Source of the DNA: Pycnopodia helianthoides
Taxonomy: Eukaryota > Echinodermata > Asteroidea > Forcipulatida > Asteriidae
Reading direction: 5' to 3'
DNA length: 64,000 bases
Assembly: GCA_032158295.1 (NCBI GenBank)
Contig: CM063250.1
Location: forward strand, 2,053,501 to 2,117,500
Notes under the pieces: model-generated
Databases searched by the model: none
What the model was told of the DNA's origin: nothing
What the model saw: only the letters and a program-made list of their open reading frames with translations
Made by a program: the position numbers and the translations under genes
Shown: in pieces, positions 59,191 to 64,000 of the stretch
Numbering within the stretch: the first letter of the stretch is position 1
Layout of the letters: the number at the start of each line of letters is the position of its first letter

Positions 59191-59458
59191 TCTTAATTCG
59201 ACTCTAACTGTGATCAAACCCAAACTCAAAAGCTGATGTTGATCCTGACCCTGACTCTTACATGACTCTAATCCTAACCCTAGTCAAACATGGCCCATCA
59301 TCCTTGCACTAACTGTAATCCTGACTCTTAATTTGACTCTAACTGTGATCAAACCCAAACTCAAAAGCTGATGTTGATCCTGACCCTGACTCTTACACTG
59401 ACTCTAATCCTAACCCTAGTCAAACATGGCCCATCATCCTTGCACTAAACTGTAATCC
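59191..59458 (+). repeat. Tandem duplication, 134-bp unit, in desaturase intron 2
   Basis: TCTTAATTCGACTCTAACTG to CCTTGCACTAACTGTAATCC is repeated almost exactly from 59325. The unit is rich in CTGACTCTAACCCTA-type words. Confidence 0.85.
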
Positions 59459-59905
59459 TGCCTCTTACCCATTATTAAACCTAAACGAACTTTCCATACC
59501 TGTATCTCCAAACCTTACCCTAATGGCCTGTCCTGAGGCTTGATCCCACGGATCTGTTAAATTCTTAAAAACTGGACCCTTAAAATCTTCAGAAATATTT
59601 GTCATAATTTAATGATTAGTACAAAGTGTTTTATTCAGACTTGATATCTTAAAAGGAACCTCAGAGTATATGTAGACACAAAAATTGGCAAAGCCCATCA
59701 AACAATTATAATCCGTTCACCTGGTTTTTCCTGATTTAATAACCTGTTTGCGTGGTTTACTAATTCGACCAAACGAATTATTATTTCACTTCAACAGAGG
59801 TTTATTAAACCATTTATGAAGTTTAGATTTCCATTCAAACACTGTAATAATTTGTTGCATGCATTATTTTGATAGCCGCTTGAATCTGTCCTCATGTTAC
59901 AGTCA

Positions 59906-60296
59906 TTAAAGGAACATTACAGAATTGGTTTTTGCTAACAAAACAGTTGCTGGCAGTGTAAGCACTTTATGTAATCCACCATATACATAAACTGACAGAC
60001 CTGTAGAAGTTTGAGATCGATCGGCCATCTGGGTCACGAGAAAATAGTAAAAAAATGATTACACATTTGCATGAAATCATATAGATTCAACAAATGAATA
60101 AAACGTTCACTGAGCGATAAACTCCAATCGAAAAATTATTTATTAATTTCTCATCAAATATTGCATTTCAGACAGAAATATTTCAAGGGATGTTTTCTAC
60201 TATCATCATCATTAGAATGTGTAAGTTTTATGTAAATCTGTGATCAAAAAGTATATTTTACTAGTTTTTTCTTACCAATTCTGCAATGTTCCTTTA
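59906..60296 (+). mobile_element. Family A MITE in desaturase intron 2
   Basis: TTAA at 59906-59909 and 60293-60296, inverted ends with one change (CTGCAATG for CTGTAATG). About 250 bp upstream of exon 3, sense orientation relative to the gene. Confidence 0.9.
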
Positions 60297-60545
60297 ATTT
60301 GGCTGCTTTACTAAAAATAAGGTCAAACAAAGTCAACATCACATGCAGGCAATCAAAACCGAGGCACATTAAATGCTTCAATATGGCAAAATGATTTTGA
60401 GCTTGAAGAATACCTTTTTTCGAGTGCATGAAATAAGTTTTTTGAAGTGCTCAAAATGATTTTGAGTGCAAGGCAAAATATTCAACCGCATGAAATGATT
60501 TCAAGCTCATGGAACAACTCACACAATTACCGACTTCTGTTTCAG

Positions 60546-60743
60546 AGTGAAATAGTGAGTGACATGCGAAGTCTCCGCACCAAGGCAGAGGAGATGGATC
60601 TGTTCAAACCAAGGATGGGGTTCTACGCTGCTCACCTAGCCCACATCCTTGCTCTGGAGGTACTCGGATGGATGGTGTTATGGTACTATGGAACCGGATG
60701 GATGGCTTATTTACTGACGGCCGCGTTGCTCACAACTGCACAG
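60546..60743 (+). CDS. FADS-like desaturase, coding exon 3: first membrane segments
   Basis: Residues 100-165. It starts SEIVSDMRSLRTKAEEMDLF, a typical FADS linker, then MGFYAAHLAHILALEVLG and WMAYLLTAALLTTAQ, two hydrophobic stretches that fit the first transmembrane pair. The acceptor is TTCTGTTTCAG|AGT and the donor CAG|GTAGGG, phase 0. The 4.7 kb intron before it holds a CAGGCCTGG element, a palindromic MITE, a SINE, one B and one A element and a 134-bp duplication. Confidence 0.93.
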
Positions 60744-61001
60744 GTAGGGTTGAAATAACGGAGGAAGCTTTGATCGTTGCGCTGCCATTTTGATTTTCCA
60801 TCATTCAAATCAATAATTACCTATCTGAGGCTGTAAGGGAAAATAGTCTGGTGACTCTTGTTGTTTGTCAGCATTGACATTTACTCTAATTGCACACAGG
60901 GGACCAGACAAAGATCGCCTTAGGGAATTTTTTGTTGAGAAGAAAGTGATGGTCGTAAATCCTTACCACTGAACACTTTCTTTGTATTTATTCTTCTGTA
61001 G

Positions 61002-61103
61002 GCCCAAGCAGGATGGTTTCAGCATGACTTAGGGCACTTGTCCGTCTTTCGCCAATCTCGCTGGAACCACTGGCTGCATTACTTTGTCATTGGAGGATTG
61101 AAA
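61002..61103 (+). CDS. FADS-like desaturase, coding exon 4: histidine box I
   Basis: Residues 166-199. It contains [16 protein letters not shown] with histidine box I, HDLGH (residues 173-177), a ligand set for the di-iron site; vertebrate FADS proteins usually have HDFGH or HDYGH here. The acceptor is TTCTTCTGTAG|GCC and the donor AAA|GTAAGT, phase 0. A C-rich minisatellite begins about 50 bp into the next intron. Confidence 0.94.
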
Positions 61104-61154
61104 GTAAGTCACAAGCATCAGCAACATTGACTTCAAAAGTTTGTAAATCCTCAA

Positions 61155-61340
61155 AACCTAACCCTCTTGACACTTGACCCTGGCTCAAGCTCCAGCTTCA
61201 GCCCCTGTCCAAACCCCTGCCTATCCACTAATCCCTGCCTGACCCCTAACCCCTGCCTGACCTCTAACCCCTTCCCGACCCCTAACCCCTGCCCGACCCC
61301 TTTCTCAACACCTGACCAAACCCCCTGTCCAAATCACCAT
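61155..61340 (+). repeat. C-rich minisatellite in desaturase intron 4
   Basis: Imperfect units of CCCCTAACCCCTGCCTGA, about 10 copies. The frame running through it (PNPCLTPNPCLT) is a product of the repeat. Confidence 0.8.
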
Positions 61341-61419
61341 TCCACAATGCAGACCCCAATCCAAGGTTTTAGTTTCAGTTATGCTGGCTATCTTTCTTTT
61401 CTTTTTTTACCCTAACACC

Positions 61420-61620
61420 GATATATGTAAAGCACTATATACTCAATACTTTCCCGAGTTTTGTGGGAAAAAAATCCACAGGCATGTTACTCTGGTGGGT
61501 TCTGAACCCATTACCTTTGCCATTCTTGAGCAGATGTCTTACCAACTAGACCACCCAGATTGCCAAGTGGCTATAGGCAGTTTGAATCCTATGTTTTAGC
61601 AGTGGGTATACATCAGTGTT
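61420..61620 (-). mobile_element. Second SINE family, in desaturase intron 4
   Basis: Same order as at 27535: AATACTTTCCCGAGTTTTGT, AAAAATCCACAGGCATGTTA, TGGGTTCTGAACCCATTACC, ACCAACTAGACCACCCAGAT, GGCAGTTTGAATCC. Confidence 0.7.
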
Positions 61621-61787
61621 GGGTAAAAAACTAACTAATGTTCTTTATCCCTGATGCAAATTTATTATCTATTAATCTGGCCATCTTCCTTTTTTAATAA
61701 GTCGTGGAAGATTAAATGACCTAAAAAAAACCCAGCCTTTTCAAATATTGTTGAATCTTTACACAACTTGGCTGTTATATTTTGCAG

Positions 61788-61973
61788 GCAGCCTCGGCCA
61801 ACTGGTGGAACTACCGCCATTTCCAGCACCACGCTAAGCCCAACATTGTCAAGAAGGATCCTGACATTACGATGCCATACCTGTTTCTCTTCGGGGATAA
61901 GATGCGGTCAAATGGGCGTCTCAGAAGAGAGGTTTCATGCCGTATAACTACCAGCAAGGATATTTCTTCCTTA
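61788..61973 (+). CDS. FADS-like desaturase, coding exon 5: histidine box II, with one-base frameshift
   Basis: Begins [19 protein letters not shown], carrying histidine box II HFQHH (residues 210-214), then the conserved KKDPDI and LFGDKM. After GDKM the open frame turns into unrelated sequence, while the expected FADS wording [16 protein letters not shown] appears in another frame of the same exon. One missing base near 61905 (the run reads ATGCGGTC) explains this: adding one C gives GDKMPVKW and leads into [10 protein letters not shown]. The donor is CTTA|GTAAGT, phase 1, matching exon 6 only if that base is restored. Read as given, exon 6 hits TAA at 62926. Either the gene copy is broken or the assembly has an indel. 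Confidence 0.9.
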
Positions 61974-62871
61974 GTAAGTCACGAAGGTCGATGCGAGATG
62001 AACTATTAATAACAGCATTCATATATATTTTTTTTTTTTAGTAATTCCGATTGTTACATCAACTTGTGTTCCTTACCTTTTGTCACACATGCGTTTGGTG
62101 TTGCTTTGAGTTTTGAGTTCTAAGATTTTTGACCTTCTGTTTGGTTTTGATTTGTAGTTATTTTCTCAGATGTTAAGTTTGCATAGGGGATAGAGAATAT
62201 TATTTTGTTTTACCCTTTCACTGATGTGTCTAGAGTGTTCATATTCAATGCTTGTACAACTAGACATAGGTGTTTGCCGGTGGGTCTCTTCCTCCAATTG
62301 TACCTCACTGGGATCACTGGTAACCGCTCCCACCACAGCCTGTAAGATGTAATGTTAGACATAGGCGTTTTGCCCGTGGGTCTCCTCCTCAAATTGTACC
62401 TCACTGGGATCACTGGTAACCGCTCCCACCACAGACCGTCTTTCCAGTGCTGCTACTTTAAGTTCGGTGGTATCACAACCTGACCATTCTTGGATGTTGT
62501 CCACCCGTTTATCTTTGGTCGGCCCACGGAACAATAGCATCCCTCTGGTATCCCATCCACAATGCTACGTTTTTATAATTATGAATTATGTGCTGTCTTA
62601 CTCTTGATTTCAGAGTTTGCATAATTCAAATTTTTGGTTTTTTAGTAATTCTAATTGTTGTAGCAACTTGTGTTTCTTACCCTTTTGTCACACAAGTTTG
62701 GTGCTGCTTTGAAATTTGATTTTGAGTTCTAAGTTTTGATTTGTAGTTATTTTCTTGTTTCTATTTTGTTTCATGTAATTTAATATTTGATTTGGATATT
62801 GCTGATGTTTTAATTTCTGAGAAATGGAACAACAGTCAATTTATTGATGATTATTTTTGTCTTGAACACAG

Positions 62872-62948
62872 TTGGGCCACCTCTGCTGCTACCCATCTAC
62901 TTTCACACCGAGAACCTGTATCACGTAATCACTAAAAGGATATGGACG
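62872..62948 (+). CDS. FADS-like desaturase, coding exon 6
   Basis: With the last base of exon 5 it reads IGPPLLLPIYFHTENLYHVI then TKRIWT, matching the IGPPLL region of the third membrane stretch in FADS proteins. The acceptor is CTTGAACACAG|TTG (phase 1) and the donor ACG|GTGAGT (phase 0). Only 14 bases separate this donor from the start of a family G element. In the uncorrected frame the exon contains a stop at 62926. Confidence 0.9.
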
Positions 62949-62962
62949 GTGAGTAAAACCAT

Positions 62963-63341
62963 TTAAGGTAGTGGATACTTTTGGTAATTACTCAAGAAAT
63001 ACATTACCTCAAAAATCTTACTTGGTAAGGAACACATGAGAGCTGCTGATAGTATAAAACATTGTGAGAAACGACTCCCTCTGGAGTACTGTAGTTATTT
63101 GAGAAAGAGGTAATTTCTCACTAAAATATTTGAATCTGGGAAAGGCTTTGGGCATGAAGCCTTTCTCAGGCATCTGAAAGCACACAGTTCTACACAACAA
63201 AGGTGTTTTTTCTTTCATTATTTTCTTGCAACTTTGATGACCAATGGAGCCTGAATTTTCACAGGTTTGTTATTTTATGCATAAGTTGGGATACACCAAG
63301 TAAGGATACTAGTCTTTACCAAAAATATATCCTGCCTTTGA
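62963..63341 (+). mobile_element. Family G MITE in desaturase intron 6
   Basis: Starts TTAAGGTAGTGGATACTTTT 14 bp after the exon 6 donor and ends at ATCCTGCCTTTGA. Contains the stem AAAGGCTTTGGGCATGAAGC and the shared block CACAGGTTTGTTATTTTATG. Confidence 0.85.
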
Positions 63342-63518
63342 GCTGAACAACTCCAAATAAAGGAGAACTAAACTTGTGTGTTTCCTACTTCCTCTGAACT
63401 ACACATAATGCACAACACTTGGTTTATCTCAGGCCATAAACTTTCAATTCTCTTTCTTACTCATGTTTGAGTTTTCCCAACTATTACCTCTTTCTCTTTT
63501 TTATTATTTCCTTCAAAG

Positions 63519-63616
63519 GATCTTGCCTGGACTGCCGTCTTCTTCGTTCGCTGGTTCTTGACTTACGGACCCCTCCTCGGTGGCCTCCCTGCAGCTGGTC
63601 TATATATGTTTGTGAG
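63519..63616 (+). CDS. FADS-like desaturase, coding exon 7 (gene runs off the window)
   Basis: Reads DLAWTAVFFVRWFLTYGPLL followed by GGLPAAGLYMFVR, equivalent to the FADS stretch DLAW...YGP. The acceptor is TTCCTTCAAAG|GAT and the donor GTGAG|GTCAGT, leaving phase 2. About 320 residues are encoded in the window; family members are usually about 440-450 long, so the C-terminal part with histidine box III (Q-x-x-H-H) should lie beyond position 64000. Confidence 0.92.
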
Positions 63617-63889
63617 GTCAGTCTGAAGGCTGGTCTTTGGCTATGGCTACCTAGATTAGCCACAGCCAAAGTCTGATTAAGATAAAGCCCCAAACACAGT
63701 CAGTTTGTAATATTGGACTGGAAACTAATTGGCATGTTGATTGAGTATGTGTAGGGCTTGTATTTGGGGTAAAATCCACGAGACCGCTTGGGCTTGTAGC
63801 TCAAAAGATTTACTGGACCAGAATTTTCTGTACAAAATCAGACTAAGAATGAGAAACAAACTATGTGCACTCTGTATACATGGCGTACG

Positions 63890-63989
63890 TGGCGTGTCGT
63901 GGCCGAGCGGATAAGAGCACCGGACTCAAGCTCTGGTGTTTCTGTTCAGCAGAGTGTGGGTTCGAGTCCCGGTCGTGACACTTGTGTCC
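63890..63989 (+). mobile_element. tRNA-Leu(CAA)-like SINE, cut by a family A element
   Basis: GTCGTGGCCGAGCGGATAAG, GGACTCAAGCTCTGG, variable arm, then GGGTTCGAGTCCCGGTCGTG and ACACTTGTGTCC. Intact A and B promoter boxes. Lies in desaturase intron 7. Confidence 0.85.
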
Positions 63990-64000
63990 TTAAAGGAACA
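63990..64000 (+). mobile_element. Start of a family A element cutting a SINE (window edge)
   Basis: The last bases read TTAAAGGAACA directly after SINE sequence CTTGTGTCC. In the intact SINE copy at 14071 the same place reads GTCCTTAAGCGAG, so the element entered at the SINE's own TTAA. Confidence 0.75.

Noticed and set aside
61167..61415. Proline/cysteine-rich frame (PNPCLT repeats)
   Set aside because: Translation of an intronic C-rich minisatellite.
63890..63980. Possible functional tRNA-Leu(CAA) gene
   Set aside because: The head resembles tRNA-Leu, but the same head with a shared downstream body occurs at 5825, 14071 and 18937, so it is a SINE.

Overview
This window is animal nuclear DNA: AT-rich, intron-rich and crowded with short non-autonomous transposons and tRNA-derived SINEs. 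Nothing bacterial, plasmid-like or viral was seen. The repeat set and the two recognisable genes suit a marine deuterostome invertebrate, most likely an echinoderm. That placement is inference; no marker in the window proves the species.

Two protein-coding genes are recognisable, both incomplete and pointing away from each other. (1) On the minus strand, 43079 down to 42218, are the first coding exons of a UBE2E-type E2 ubiquitin-conjugating enzyme, with a probable 5' leader near 43360-43560. Its catalytic exons were not found in the 42 kb to the left. (2) On the plus strand, from 54727 to beyond the right edge, is a front-end fatty-acyl desaturase of the FADS/delta-5/delta-6 type. Seven coding exons give a cytochrome b5 domain (HPGG), a membrane domain, histidine box I (HDLGH) and box II (HFQHH); box III lies off the edge. 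Two oddities stand out. The haem-binding half of coding exon 1 is repeated in tandem (about 137-bp units, three copies). Exon 5 lacks one base, which throws exon 6 into a premature stop, so this copy is either a pseudogene or carries an assembly error.

The rest is mainly mobile DNA. The dominant component is a set of 320-400 bp elements beginning TTAAAGG and ending CCTTTAA (called A, B, C, F, G and I here). They differ at their ends but share an internal block, and all sit on TTAA. About 25 copies or fragments occur. Three pairs abut and share one TTAA, one copy cuts a SINE exactly at its TTAA, and one is a B/C chimera. Family D (about 190 bp, ends GGGCCCAATTTCATAGAGC) has at least twelve copies. 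Other layers are a tRNA-Leu(CAA)-like SINE, two further tRNA-like SINE families, a piggyBac-like MITE, a hAT-like MITE nested in an A element, several long palindromes, minisatellites and microsatellites.

The most unusual structure is at 37062-37698: two palindromic elements whose four arms each carry the 16-nt stem-loop found at the 3' end of replication-dependent histone mRNAs, followed by an AAGAGA-like purine stretch.
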